Assembly (NCBI GenBank): GCA_000729835.1 | Contig: JFHB01000051.1 | Location: 1 to 64,000, forward strand | From: Atkinsonella hypoxylon | Taxonomy: Eukaryota; Ascomycota; Sordariomycetes; Hypocreales; Clavicipitaceae | DNA length: 64,000 nt | Reading direction: 5' to 3' | Shown here: in pieces, positions 11,161 to 23,515 of the stretch | Numbering within the stretch: the stretch's first letter is position 1 | How the letters are laid out: each line of letters opens with the position of its first letter | Program-made: the position numbers and the translations under genes | The notes under the pieces: generated by a model | Databases searched by the model: none | The model's input: the letters and a program-made list of their open reading frames with translations, nothing else | Told to the model about the DNA's origin: nothing

Positions 11161-12651
11161 CAGAACGCTGACTTGGCCCGGAGCCCTCGCGACGACAAAC
11201 TACAACGAGCTTTGACCTTCATCGTCGTTACGATTTATAGCATTCAAAAGGTTTTCCCGCGCGTGCAATTCTGCCTCGAAGCTGCAGACAGTGGGATCCC
11301 AGCCTTCATCCCGAAATGTGACAATCCGGCCGGCCACGAACCAGGAGATTAAATTAGGATGGTAGGATAATCATGAACTAACTGATTGTTTTTGACCCAA
11401 CGGAACCAATTCAAGTTTTGTTGGCATTCTTGAAATTGCTGTTAGCAATGGACACCAGGACTTTACTAGCGTCGTGATGGTTCCCCTGTGGTGCATACGC
11501 CTGTTTGGCCTGACTGATCTTCGGCAGTTGATCATCTACAATATCAATGCCGACTGAACCCCTCTTCTTTTCCTTACACCCTTCTGTCGCCAAATGGGTC
11601 AGACATGCATGCATGGACCAGCTGGCATGGCCATGCCAGGAACAACGGTCCTGCATACCAATTAGATCCGGCTCGCTAGGGCCACCAATGATGTGTCCTT
11701 TAACAGTTACGAGTCACGACATATAAAAACACGCAAGGTATGGAGACTGGGCCTGGCGAGATGCTACAGCAGCCCTCTACTGAACTTTTCATCCATTGAC
11801 AATGGCGCTCTCGGGGCCGATGATGGGACGTTCGTGGCGAGCTAGTCGATGGGATAAATGCTGGGTCACACAGCAGGTCGAGGGACGCTTAATAGGCGTC
11901 ACCGTGATCGAGATCATGGGGTGGGCATTCTGGACTTTCATCATTGCCCGCGAGTTTTGATCGCCATTGCCTGAGGACGAGATAGGACTGGCAAAAGCGT
12001 TGTCACGGTCGAGCAGTATAGGGAGCGCGACGGATGCGAAAGGGTGAACTTATAGATCGTAGCCGACTGGACACATTGATTTAGGGTGAGGAGGCGGGGG
12101 TTTCACGAGGAGTTACGGGCACAGAGTACAAGCTATCAACTTCCATGTCCTGATTGTGGGAGGCATGGTCCCCGCAGAGGCGCTACCTATCTAACTGGGT
12201 TGTGCCGCTTCTGCAGGGAGGGAGTGGGATTCGGTTTTTCGATGCAAGTGCATTTGTGGAAGGGTGAGATTGGGCATGGGACAAGATGGTTGACAACGTT
12301 TATGGCTGATGTCGTGCAGGGTGCATATAGGTATGTAACCAATTTACTGTCGTAGCCTCGCGTTCATATTCCGTGCTGTCGGTCAAGTCCGCTTCCGTAC
12401 TGTACAAGCAAGCGCTAGATATTCGTCTTGCATCCTCGATTTTCTCGCTTACTTCTTATTCCGCACTTTGGTTGGGATCGTTACAATTGTTACCCGCACC
12501 GTTTACTCTATTCCCGTCTACCTGCGGATGTAGAGTACCACAATCTGCTGCGGACTCATGTTCTGTTATATGCGCTGACACAACTGATAAACGATTCAAG
12601 TTTCTCTGGAAAACCACCTCTATCTGCTCACTCAAGAAAGCTGCAAGGTCT
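11161..12651. other. Convergent intergenic region
   Basis: 1.5 kb between two convergent genes. Small ORFs only; none looks coding. Nothing else identified. Confidence 0.55.
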
Positions 12652-13954
12652 TCAGGCAGACGTAAGCACGCCCTTGAACCAATCCTTCATCCTCCCCGTC
12701 GCATCCCCAGGGCTCTTGAAGACGTTCTCGATCAGGATGAAGTCGTGCGCCTCCTTCTCCGCCTCATCCAGCCTGATCTTACACGTCGCGTTTCTACGTC
12801 GTAGCAGACTGACCAAGCTGACGCCCTGATCGTAGAGAATCTCGTTCTTGCCCACCGTCAGATACAGGCGGGACGTGGCGTCCCCGATGCCGTCCAGCCA
12901 CGACTCGTCGGCGTCGAGGGGCGTCATCCACGGGTTTGCAGCAGCGTAGTCGCCGGCCATGATGTCGGCCTTGTGGGCCTTGACAATATTCTCACCGTAA
13001 AGAGCGACGCCGACCCTGTCCATGCCGCCGAGGGAAATCATATCGTATCCATCGTTGCGCCTGAACGAGTCGGTGAAGACGTTGTTACTCAGCCAGGGAG
13101 ACACCAAGAAGACGGCGCCGAGGGGCTCGCGCAGGCTCAGGCGACGGATCCCCTCGTGAGGGTGCAATATGTGGCTCACGATCTGGAGGCTCAGGTTCCC
13201 GCCGGCCGAGTCGCCTCCCATGTAGACGTCCGACGGGCTGACGCCGGAGTCGAGGATGGACTCGAGCGCCTCGGCGGCTTGCGCGAGGGGCACGGGAAAC
13301 CTGCCGTCGTTCAGGAGCGTGTACTGGAGACATGCGACCGCGACCTCGACGCCGGCCTCCATGCCGGTCTCGACGTAGGCTTTCCAGCACCACTCGAAGT
13401 GGCCGCGCAGGGCAGGGGACACGTAGGCGCCTCCGTGGAAGAACAGGACGATCTTGTCGGCCTTGCGGCGGTTGCCCAGCCACAGGAGCGAGCCGCCCGT
13501 GTCGCCCAGGACCTGGATCTCGTGGACCAGCCTCTGTCGGACGGCCGGGTCCTTGGTCCGTCTCAGCTTGTTGTTCATCCACAAGCGGTATGCGTCCACC
13601 GTGGGCAGCGTCCAGGCTTGGACTTCGCGGGCGTTGAAGCTTTGGAAGACGACATTGACTATTGCGCAGAAGACGTAGTGCTTGATGAGGAATCTACGGC
13701 GGGCAGAGAAGTATATGATTCGGAGGATGTGCAGCGCCATGCGCAGGGGGACTGTCGGAAAGAGTGTACATGTCAGCGGATTGTTGTTCTAGATATATAT
13801 ATATATATATTCATTCATTGAACTGGGGGCTCTTCTTGTAACATATTTAAGAGAAGCCAAATTCAATGGAAGAATGAGAAATGCGGAAGAGAAATGAAGA
13901 CGTCCACGTACCAATGGTGGTCACCTTGGCGAGCAGCCTGAGATGCTCCCCCAT
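12652..13954 (-). CDS. Alpha/beta hydrolase, HSL-like esterase/lipase
   Basis: Predicted 380 residues from two exons, 13954-13912 and 13751-12652. The small first exon encodes MGEHLRLLAKVTTI and is joined through a GTACGT donor and a CAG acceptor. The oxyanion-hole motif HGGAY (about residue 120) and the nucleophile motif GDSAGGN (Ser near 196) place it in the hormone-sensitive-lipase group (alpha/beta hydrolase fold 3). The Asp within NEILYDQG and the His in EAHDF are likely completing residues of the triad. An N-terminal hydrophobic stretch (HYVFCAIVNVVFQ) may associate it with membranes. Substrate probably a short acyl ester or a secondary metabolite; cannot be fixed. It is divergent from a short-chain dehydrogenase over a 1.2 kb spacer, so co-regulation is possible. 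Confidence 0.88.
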
Positions 13955-15174
13955 CGAGAGCTGCGGTCTCCCAACCTGGAAATGAGCAGAGTGCGCGCCA
14001 TCCGGTCGCGGGACGCTCTGATTAGCCTATGTAGGGTGCGTCGACGCATGAGCTTGCTGAGATCTAAGACGGATATATGAAAATATGCTATAGCTCGCTA
14101 GCTGTAGCACATTCAACGTACCATTGTTGGGGGGGGTTTATTTTATATATATGTATGTATATAAACGAAAAAGATATTGATTTAAATGTATATTTTCCCT
14201 CGCGAGCACAGGAAATGTAAGAAAAGACAAGTGTGCTAGAGAATCCACCAGGGGGAAAGAAAAAGCGTGGCAAGCTCATTGTATACATATGCAGGTATTG
14301 ATAATCATAAAAATCATAAAGACTAACTAGCGATGAACTCGTTTGCTGCGTCCGTGCGTTTAGCCTGCGGGGCTCGACCGGGAAACGTGGGCCCGTTCTG
14401 TAATTCTCCTTGTTCTAGATTTTTGTACCTAGGTAGCAGGTACGATGCAGTTTTCTTTCAATTTTCGCATCGGTGACTTTCAATTGAAGGAAAAGTACCT
14501 AACAAGAAATGTATCTTTCTGCAGCGTTTGATACCCCATGTACCCCACCTTGTGCCGCCCTAACAGCTTCCAGCCTGGCCCCACTTAGCCGGCAGCTGTT
14601 AGAGAGGAACCTGCCAGCTGTTCAATATAAAGACGGACCCAATTAACCCAATCTGGGGTGTCGTTGTAGGTACGGCTGACCCTGCCCAGCCGACTAATAT
14701 TAATTACCTCGGCAAAACCCCAACCCAGCCGGTTACTTCTGATTGACCGACCATATGACAGGAAGTTGCTGTTTTTGATTCTACCAACTGCTTGCTGTCT
14801 TGCTTGTTATCTTATGATTTCCATTGCGCCTTTTTGACCTGAAGAAGGTGTTTCATGCGAGAAAAAATAAAAATAGGCTGGCTTTGCAACGCAGCAGGTC
14901 CTGTTGGTCCCGTTGTTGCGCCGCCTCCGCCTCTGCTGCATGCGCGGACCCGTGATGTAACTAACTACTTGTCATACATAAAAAGGTCTTTTTTCGTCGC
15001 CCCCATCTCGTCCATTGGTGCTTGCCTTGATCCGTTGCTCTTTGTAAAAAAAGAGAGAAAAAAAAAAAAACCCCATCTTGCGTCGCTATTGCATCTACTG
15101 CGAATAAAAAGAAACGAAAAAAAAAAACCCCATTGAAAGTAAACCGGAAGACGAGCCCAGACGCCAGGTAGACC
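13955..15174. promoter_or_regulatory. Shared divergent promoter region, hydrolase / SDR
   Basis: 1.2 kb between two head-to-head genes. Contains an AT-rich stretch with TATATATATG near 14144 and A-runs just upstream of the SDR start (15057-15070, 15117-15127). No specific factor site can be assigned. Confidence 0.45.
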
Positions 15175-16538
15175 ATGTTCTCGCGTGAAGGCTTCACCAT
15201 AGACGTCGTCGCCGGCTTCATCAGGAACTGGATCCTCTCCCCGCAGACGGCTCTCCCCGTGGCCTTGGCACTCACCTGGAAGCCGGTCTTCTCCCATCTC
15301 GTCCAGCATCTCCAGTCTCGAGACACGGCGCTGGCCGTCCGGGCCGTGGTCTACTGGCATGCTGCTGTTGGCCTTGTGCTCGCGCTGAACGAGCAGCTGA
15401 ACAAGCGGTCCGCGAACAACTGGGTTCGTGATTCGCGGTGGGACTGGGACAAGGAGATTGTCGTCTTAACGGGCGGGAGCAGTGGCATCGGCGAGAGCAT
15501 CGCCAAGCGCCTCATTGGCAGGAACCCGCGCACTCGCATCGTCATCCTCGACTACGTGCCTCTCACGTGGACGCCGCCTCGTGGCAGCAGCTCGCGCGTC
15601 TTCTTCTACGAGTGCGACTTGACCGACAGCGCGGCCATCAAGACGACCTGCGATCGCATCAAGGTCGAGGTCGGCCATCCCACCGTGCTTTTCAACAACG
15701 CAGGTCTGGCCCGCGGCGCTACCGTCATGGAAGGCTCGCAGCGCGACGTGGAGCTGACCATCAAGACGAACCTCATTGCGCCCTTCCTGCTGTGCAAGGA
15801 GTTTCTGCCCGAGATGGTGCGCAGAGACCACGGCCACATTGTGAACACGGGGTCCATGAGCTCCATCGTTGCTGCGCCGTCCATCGTCGATTATTCCGCC
15901 TCCAAGGCAGGGCTCACTGCGCTGCACGAGGTATGTTGTCACTGTTTCCATGTTTTGCCCCCCCCCCCATTTTTTTTTCCCCTTTAACCTTCAAATGGGT
16001 GATCAAAAGCCTAACTTCGCTTCCAAGGGTCTCCAACTCGAATTGAAGGGCTTGCACAAAGCGCCGAGGGTCAGGCTGACCCTCGCCATCTTTGGCTTCA
16101 TCCGCACACCTCTCTTCACGGGCAGGACAAACGAGCTCAACTTTGTGACGCCGCTGCTCAACGTCGAGACTGTCAGCGAGAAACTCGTCGACGCCGTGTA
16201 CAGCGGCTATGGCGGCACAATCTACGCACCTGGTATTATGAGATATATCGCTGCCATGGTAAGCTCTGCCCGTGCGCGCTACGGGATATTCCCTTCCCAC
16301 CCTCCCCCCCTTCCCCCCTTTTTTTTTCCCGATACTAGCGGGCGAAAAGAAAAAAAAAACATGGCTGACTGATTTTTTTTTTTTAATCAATTCACAGAAG
16401 GGAGGCCCTGAATGGATCTTTCGAGGCATTCGAGAGCGATCTTTGAGAATCGACTTTGATGTTCAGCGTCAGAAGAATCAGTACGACAAGGACACTGGCA
16501 AGCGCCTTGGGCCGGCTTTGGACCCATTGAAGAAGTAG
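15175..16538 (+). CDS. Short-chain dehydrogenase/reductase, membrane-associated (DHRS/RDH10-like)
   Basis: NAD(P)-dependent oxidoreductase of 375 residues, exons 15175-15930, 16028-16258, 16398-16538, all phase 0 with GT..AG introns. The first intron has a CTAAC branch point. The cofactor motif TGGSSGIG is near residues 98-105, FNNAG near 173, and the catalytic Ser (SMSS) with YSASK near 239-243. A 90-residue N-terminal extension with hydrophobic segments (PVALALTWKPVF; AVGLVLALN) precedes the Rossmann fold, as in retinol/sterol-type SDRs bound to ER or lipid droplets. The introns carry long C/T/A homopolymers. Likely oxidises or reduces a lipophilic alcohol or ketone; the divergent esterase could act on the same type of compound (inference). 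Confidence 0.9.
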
Positions 16539-17441
16539 AGGCTGGATCAGGACAGAGAGGCATCGCAGCCACATGGGACCTCGGACGAGAAAAAAAAAAA
16601 AAAAAAGAAAAGCCTGAGGATCGTTGCCGGGGTCGTTGACAGCATACGTCTTACTGGCAATGTACATGGTGACTCGACTTTTGCTGGCCGGCGCTCCTGA
16701 TCTTCATTCCGGCTTTGCAGGCGCAGTCGGCTAGCTTTGCATGCTTTGGGCTGCAGAAGGGAACTGGTCGGGTAGGCCATCGCGCGGCGATTCCCATGGC
16801 GTTCAAGTGCGTGTTGTGAAACGCTTTACAAACATGCCCGGACTCGGCTATGAGCGGTGCAACCACGGTGGTGCTTGGCGTGGCCAGCTGAGGTATGCAC
16901 TTTTCGACTTGCTGCGTGGTAGGGATGCTGCTCAGCTTCTTTCATTCGTCTTTGAGACACTCGGATCTGACGCACGTGGTGTGTAAGGGATATGCCCTTG
17001 AGTTGGATGGAGAATCACGGTGTTTGGACTTGCTTGTTGGAAATTGCCTCATTTCCCGACGAATTACCTTCTCTTTTCCCTTTCTTTTTAAAGACAGAAA
17101 AGCAGTCACTATGCTCCCCTGTGAAAGCTTTTCCTCCGTGGTAACTATATCTTGTGTGGCATCCTGGAGATTCCTTCCACGTCTATCAGCTGTGCATGAT
17201 CGGATGGCCGACTTGTCTCTGGTCCGCCGGGAAGCCTGGTTTGTACTACAGTCTCGATACGATAGACTGCATAGAAGCTGTCTGTTATTGAGAAGTTCTC
17301 TTCACGAAACAAGCTCATCCAAGAGCTTCATCGATAGAATGCTAATCAAGCATGTTTATACCTCGACGTCACACCAAAGAAATCAAGTTGCTATCGTACA
17401 ATTTCCTGCTTGCTCATATCTTTCATATCATATCATATACA
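16539..17441. other. Convergent intergenic region
   Basis: 0.9 kb between the 3' ends of the SDR and ATP12 genes. A poly-A run near 16590-16605. Longer ORFs here have no recognisable content. Confidence 0.55.
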
Positions 17442-18651
17442 CTACGCCTCTTTCTTGCCTGTACCCGACACAAGTAACATCACGCTGCCCAGCTGCCGCC
17501 TTACGTCCTCCTTGTTGACATCATGGGTGTCCTCGACCTCTCCCCACTGCGTCGCCTGCCAATCCACCTCCAGGCTGACCATCTTGGCAGCCTCCTCCAC
17601 ACCGAACCGCACATCGCCCGACAAATTCGGCCGCCTGCACGGCCCTTCGCTCCACTCCGTGACGAACCGCGCCGCCGCCACGAGACTCTTGCCCGCCAAC
17701 GCCGCCCTCTCTAGTCCGGCAATCTCCCATGCTGTCAGGCCGGATACCCATCCCTGAACGACCTCGCGCACCCCTTCGTCCTGCTTCTTGGGGATAATGA
17801 CATCCCCGTCCAGCATTGGCTCCAGCTTGATTCCCGGCCACACATGCGTCGTCATAAAAGATACGACCTCTTCGGCGGTGCGCTTCTGGACATCGCGCAG
17901 CGATTCGCCTGCGTCGTTGCGCAGATCGAACTGCCCTGCTGGTGGCGCCCAGCAGAGAAGCGAGTCGGTGTCGAGATACCGCATTACAGTGGTAGTAATT
18001 TGGTCGCGGATCTTGGTGGCACGAGGGTCACTCTCCGCGTCGGACGCTTGTATGTCGAGAGCGCGGCAGACGAGGCCGGTCAGGGGAATGAGATGCTGCT
18101 TCGTCGCTTGGGCGGTCGCAGTGAGGGAGTCCCATTCGAGGGCCAACGCGAAGGCGAGGTTGGGTTTCGAGAGCGGCAGAGAGATGACTTCTTTGGTTTC
18201 CAGGTGGCGCAGCGGTCTTGAGTCGAGAAAAACTTGGAAAGCCCCTTGACATGAATTCATGATTAGTCTTTTTGGCTTGCTTGCTTACTTTCTTTCTTTC
18301 TGAAAGGATTGGTTGACTTGGCTATGGCATACCATTGACTTCCTTGATCGTAACTTCCTTCCAGAACCTCTTGCAAAGGGTGGTCCTTGTCTTTCCGTCT
18401 TTTGCGCTGCGGATGACCTTGGCTTGCTTGAGGAGGTTGGCTTGCTTGCGACGACGCTCGATTCTCTCATGGATGCGAAGGACCGTCGGGGTAGGCGGCT
18501 CCGGGGGAGGGCCTGTGCCCACGGCGGGAGCAACGTTGGCGGCTTTGCAGACTGTTGCGTGCAGTGCTCGGGAATGACATCGGGGCGCGACGGTGCGAGA
18601 GAGCGCCCGCATGGTGAGCTGGGCTGCGGGCCGCATGTTGTGTGGTGACAT
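17442..18651 (-). CDS. ATP12: ATP12, mitochondrial F1-ATPase assembly chaperone
   Basis: Binds free F1 alpha subunit in the matrix and lets alpha3beta3 assemble. Exons 18651-18333 and 18244-17442 give 373 residues; the join yields KRFWKEVTIKEVNGAFQVF, matching the start of the conserved ATP12 domain. Downstream conserved segments include LDSRPLRHLETKEV, ALALEWDSL, PLTGLVCRALD, MRYLDTDSLLCWAPP and LTAWEIAGLERAA. The N-terminus is Arg/Ala/Ser-rich without acidic residues (MRPAAQLTMRALSRT), a mitochondrial presequence. Start ambiguity: ATGs at 18729, 18651 and 18636 are all in frame; I prefer 18651 or 18636 because the family presequence starts there. Head-to-head with SEC21. Confidence 0.93.
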
Positions 18652-19149
18652 GGAAGCTTTCGAGGTTGAAGGCGTTTCTTGGTGGCGAGAAGCTGTTGGC
18701 CGGCTCGTCTGCTCCACCTTTTCAGCCAATTAAGGATGCACATTGGAAGAGTTCATTGTCGGATGTCATTGCTTCAACTAGCTCAAATGTCATTTACCTG
18801 CCACTGTCGACTATAACATATGATCGCAGGTACTGCCGTTGTAGTGCAAATTACTGCTATAGAAAGTATCTCAAATGAGCTTATCCAATTGGCCTAGGAT
18901 CCCAATATACGGTGGAATCTGATGTCAAAGAGCATTGACTGTCAATTCAATTGACCACCACCTTGCTCAAGTGCATGACGGCCCCACAGAAGCCCAGAGT
19001 CAAAAAGGAATGAATGGTGGGTGGGTTGTGTCACGTGACGCCCTCCTCCGTCCCTGAGACTCAAGTGTCAACGTGGTGATAAACTAGTGCTTGGGCCAGC
19101 TCGCCAAGTCGACATCACGACCCAATTTCCTTCAGCCCAGCCGCCCAAG
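18652..19149. promoter_or_regulatory. Divergent promoter, ATP12 / SEC21
   Basis: About 0.5 kb between two divergent housekeeping genes. Contains the palindrome TCACGTGA at 19031-19038, about 110 bp upstream of the SEC21 ATG. Confidence 0.6.
19031..19038. promoter_or_regulatory. TCACGTGA palindrome (E-box, CBF1/bHLH-type site)
   Basis: Perfect 8-bp palindrome with CACGTG core, the classical binding sequence of Cbf1-like bHLH factors in fungi. Binding here is inferred. Confidence 0.5.
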
Positions 19150-22100
19150 ATGAGCTCCTTCAAGAATGAGGAGGGTCTTGACTCGGGCCTATCCAGTATC
19201 AAGATTGATCGCACTCAGGTCTATCAAGAAAGTATGACGAGATACCAATGTTCACATGACGGGCTATCAGTTCCTCTCCTAAACAGACTGGGCTAATGCC
19301 ACATTGCAGCGGATACGGCCTTTACTCGGAATAGCATTCAGCCGCGACGATGCCGAATCCTTCTGACAAAGCTCCTCCTCCTTCTTAACACGGGTGAGAG
19401 ATATTCATCCGTCGAAAGCGACATCCTTTACGGCCGTATCTCCAATCTATTCATGGAAAAACAGGATGCCAGCCTCAGACAGATGGTTCATCTCGTTATC
19501 AAAGACTTGGCACTCTCTGCTGTAGAGAGCAAAGTTCTGGTGAACTCGTCACTCGCAAGGGACATCGAAAGTGACCGTATTTACAAACAGAATGCCATCC
19601 GAGCCATGTGCCGCATCCTGGACGTTCGTACCGTCGCTCACCAATTCACTGCATAACCTCGTACATGGCGATGCTGACCTTGTTTTTGTTATTAGGGAAG
19701 AGAGGTGGGCCGTTCAGAGGGTTCAGGCAAGTTGTTCGCAGCCTCCCTCGTGAACAAGAATCCTTCAGTCGCATCCGCCGCCTTAGTTTCTCTGTATCAT
19801 TTACTGCCTATCGCTCCCGGTATGGTTAGAGACTTGGTTGAAGCTGTGACAAACCGTGCTAGCTACAGCTCCTCGTCAAGCACACCATCGCACACAAACA
19901 GATCAACAAAGGATCAATACCATGCGATTGGAATACTATACCAATTAAAAAAGCAAGATCGAATGGCGCTTGCCAAAATGGTTCAGGAGTTGAATGAAGG
20001 CAAATTCAAGGAGAACAGGAAGGACAGAATGAGAGAGCCAACCAACGATTCTGCGGGCATCGTCCTACTAGTCCGTATTGCTGCGAACTTGGCTCAGGAA
20101 GACCCATCAAAGCGAGATGATATGATGGGACGTCTTCAGAAGTGGCTGACCCACAATTCCGCCGATATGGTGAACATTGAGGCTGCAAGGGCTATCTGCG
20201 AAATGCCCAATATTACCGACGATGAAGGTGCCCGAGCTGTTCTCACCTTGCAAAGTCTCTTAAACTCCCCCCGCGCTGTTTGCAAGTTCTCGGCGCTACG
20301 CATTCTTCGCAACTTTGCAATCATCAAGCCTGCCGCTGTTAGCGTCTGCAACGCCGACATCGAACTTCTCATCTCCAGCACCAACCGGTCCATCGCCTCC
20401 TTCGCCATTAATACCCTTCTGAGGACTGTTAACGAGGCGAGCGTGGACAGGCTCGTGAAAAAACTCTCTGGGCTCATGTCCGATATGAACGATGAGCTCA
20501 AGATAACCATTGTCGAGACTATCCGAACTCTGTGTCTGAAGTTTCCCAATAAGCAGGCTGTCATATTGACCTTCCTCAGCAGCATTCTCAGAGACGAAGG
20601 CGGTTACGAGTTCAAGCGCGCCGTTGTGGAAAGCATGTTTGATCTGATCAAGTTTGTTCCCGAATCCAAGAATGAGGCCCTGGCGCATCTTTGCGAGTTT
20701 ACTGAGGACTGCGAGTTCACCAAGCTGGCCGTTCGAATCTTGCATCTCATTGGCCTGGAAGGTCCCAAGACCACGCAGCCGACCAAGTACATTCGTTACA
20801 TTTATAACCGCGTCGTGCTTGAAAACGCAATCGTGCGGGCTGCTGCTGTGACCGCCCTGGCCAAGTTTGGCGTTGGCCAGAAAGACCCAGATGTCAAGGC
20901 TAGTGTAAAGGTTCTGTTAACCAGATGCTTGGATGACGTTGATGACGAGGTTCGCGACCGGGCTGCACTGAATCTGAAGCTCATGGCCGAGGAGGATGAC
21001 GAGATGGCTGCAAATTTTGTCAAGAACGAGAGCATGTTCTCCTTGCCAGTGTTTGAGCATCAGCTCGTTATGTACGTGACATCTGATGATCAGAATCTGT
21101 TCAACAATCCTTTCGATATCTCCAGCGTTCCAATCGTTACTCGAGAGGAGGCCGATGCTGAGGACCGAACCAAGAAACTCACAGCAGCGGCCCCTACTCT
21201 TAAGCCACCCAAGGCTGGCCCTACGAGCACTCCTGCCGCTGGTGTTGATTCTGCAGCTTCGGCTTCTGCCCGTGCTCAGCGCTATTCTGAAGAATTGTCG
21301 CAGATTCCCGAGATTCAGGAGTTTGGTAATGTCCTCAAGTCTTCACCAGTAGTCGAACTCACCGAGGCCGAGACGGAGTACGTCGTCACTTTGGTGAAGC
21401 ACATCTTCAAAGAACACATTGTTTTCCAGTACGAGGTGAGAAACACGCTGCCGGATACGGTTCTAGAAGCTGTCTCCGTGGTCGCCAGCCCCAGTGAGGA
21501 AGATGAACTTGAGGAAATTTTCATCATCCAGTGCGAGAAGCTAGCCAACGACGAGCCAGGGAAGGTGTATGTGGCCTTCAAGAAGGTCAACGGCGAAGGA
21601 TCGATGCCCATTTCTTCGTTCTCCAATACTCTCAAGTTCACCAGCAAAGAACTCGATCCGTCCACGGGTGAGCCTGAAGAGACGGGCTACGATGATGAGT
21701 ATGAAATATCAGAATTTAATCTGAGCGGAAGCGACTATATTGTGCCTACATTTGCCAGCAACTTCAGTCACATATGGGAGCAGGTGGGGGCGTCAGGGGA
21801 GGAAGCCGAGGAGACCCTGCAGCTGAGCGGCATGAAGAGCATAGCAGGTAGGTACAGGTGCTATGAGCATGAAGAGCATTCTCGAAACTTATCATGAGCT
21901 GACATAAATCTGTTGCAGACGCTACAAGGGAGCTGGCCAAAGCCCTTTCATTGCAGCCTTTGGAGGGTACAGATGTGCCTGTGAATCCAAGCACACATAC
22001 GCTGAAATTATTTGGCAAGACGGTTCATGGCGGCAAAGTCGTGGCCAACGTCAGGATGGCCTTTTCGTCAAGATCAGGAGTAACGACAAAGATCACCGTC

Positions 22101-22151
22101 AGAAGCGAAGAGGAAAATGTGGCAGCATTAGTAATTGCGTCCGTAGCTTGA
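19150..22151 (+). CDS. SEC21: Coatomer subunit gamma (COPI)
   Basis: Gamma-COP, part of the COPI coat for retrograde Golgi-to-ER transport. Exons 19150-19231, 19310-19623, 19696-21847, 21919-22151 give 926 residues. N-terminal marks: KIDRTQVYQE, SIQPRRCRILLTKLLLLLNTG, KQDASLRQMVHLVIKDLA. The adaptin-like HEAT/ARM solenoid runs to about residue 530, a Thr/Pro/Ala linker sits near 620-660, and the appendage domain runs from about 680 to the end (VVELTEAETEYVVTLVKHIF; HTLKLFGKTVHGGKVVANVR). The second donor (GTTCGT at 19624) is atypical but keeps phase 0 and is paired with a CTGAC branch point. The first 150 residues are noticeably more divergent than I expect for gamma-COP of this fungal class, especially around the second junction, so that boundary is the least certain part. 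Confidence 0.92.
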
Positions 22152-22870
22152 ACGGTCTCGGGCGTCGATGCTGGAGCTCATGACTTGTTTACGATACAAA
22201 ATCTACCTTGTTGAAGTGAGGAGGCAGGACGAGCTTTGGTCGCAACCCGTTACTTCTACGTTGTGAAGCCATTGAGGTGGGAATAATAAACGCCGTACAA
22301 TAAAAAAAAAACACAATTCTTGAAGTACTGAGTCTGTCGCCGGGCTAGCTTTGCGAACGAAAATTAAGCGGGCAATGCAGTCAGTTGCTGCCCTTGTAAA
22401 CTTGAGGCAGGCTTCCCGTAAGGATGTTGTTCTATTAACATCCGAGTCAAACAAAGTCAGCACTCCGATTAAAGCCTGAACAACGCACCACGTGCTTTAT
22501 CCGCAAATACCCCCTTCATTCCTCCCGCCGTCCGTCCCCAATTCCCTTGCTGGTAATTTACATCGATCCGGGCTCCGGCGCTGTGGTACTCTACACCAAT
22601 TGCCTCTAGCCTCGGTCTTGACAAGAGGGATAGCAACAGAGCGTATTAGAAATCTGACGAAAACCATTGCCAATCTGGCCATCATAAATTATACTAACAA
22701 TTCCAACAAGCACCAAAAAAATATCGGGCCTCGTCTCTTCCATCGTCACGCACAGTAACTCCTTTCACCGCGCGGACTCAAAGCCAAGTACGCGAATGGA
22801 CATTGCATACATATTATACACAGGACGTCAACAGCCCAACAGAGCCCTCGCTTTACCAGATTCCGTCCCG
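22152..22870. other. Convergent intergenic region
   Basis: Between the 3' ends of SEC21 and the CAP-protein gene. An AATAATAAA-like AT-rich stretch near 22281 and a short poly-A may mark SEC21 3' processing. Nothing else seen. Confidence 0.5.
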
Positions 22871-23515
22871 TCAGAGAGCGTACTTCTTGCGCCAGAGATC
22901 CTTTGGCTTGCCCTTTGTCTGCCTGCCCACATTCAAGGCGAACTGGCCGGCATAGTTCCCATACGGATCGTACTTGCAGACGATGTAGAAGCCATTGGCC
23001 TTGCCTGGCCCCCCCTTGCACTTCTGCCACCCGCAGCCGAAACTCCGGGTGTTCATCCACACGACCTGCGTGAAGTGGCCGGTGTCGACCGAGAAGCCAG
23101 GGCTGTTCCAGTTGTACTTCTGGCGCTCGGCTCCCCACATGTTGACGAAGTCGCCCCATGAAGTGAAGCCAGTGCTGCCAGCGAGGTTCTCCCCCGGTGA
23201 CTGTGTTTTGAAGAAAACATAGAAAGTTAATCAGCGTTACGTGGGTGAGAGGAGAGAAGACCCCCGGGGGGGGGGTCCCAGGGTGCTGGATAGACTCACA
23301 TCGTGAGACCAGTTACAGGTGTTGGCCCAGTTCTGCGCCTTCTTGGCCAGATCGTCGTTCCATGTTAGTTGCTTCGCGTCGTGCTGTACGCGGAAGAAGT
23401 TGTGCGCGGAGGTGAGTTCCCTTTTGAACTCGTCGCTTTGTCTTTCTTTCACTGTGGGCGAGGCGGTGGCCGTGCCTGTGAGGGCAAGGACACCCAGTAT
23501 GGATGAAATAAGCAT
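22871..23515 (-). CDS. Secreted CAP/PR-1-like (SCP/Tpx-1/Ag5) protein
   Basis: 181 residues from two exons, 23515-23300 and 23200-22871; GTGAGT donor and CAG acceptor restore HDSPGENLAG. MLISSILGVLALTGTATA is a signal peptide. The CAP domain follows: SAHNFFRVQHDAKQLTWND (CAP1-like helix with the His), NTCNWSHD, GHFTQVVWMNTRSFGCG (CAP signature 1 with the second metal-site His), and YDPYGNYAGQF (signature 2). Fungal PRY/CAP proteins bind and export sterols or fatty acids, and some act in host interaction. Compact single-domain form, no repeats or anchor. Good family confidence; biological role inferred. Confidence 0.93.
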
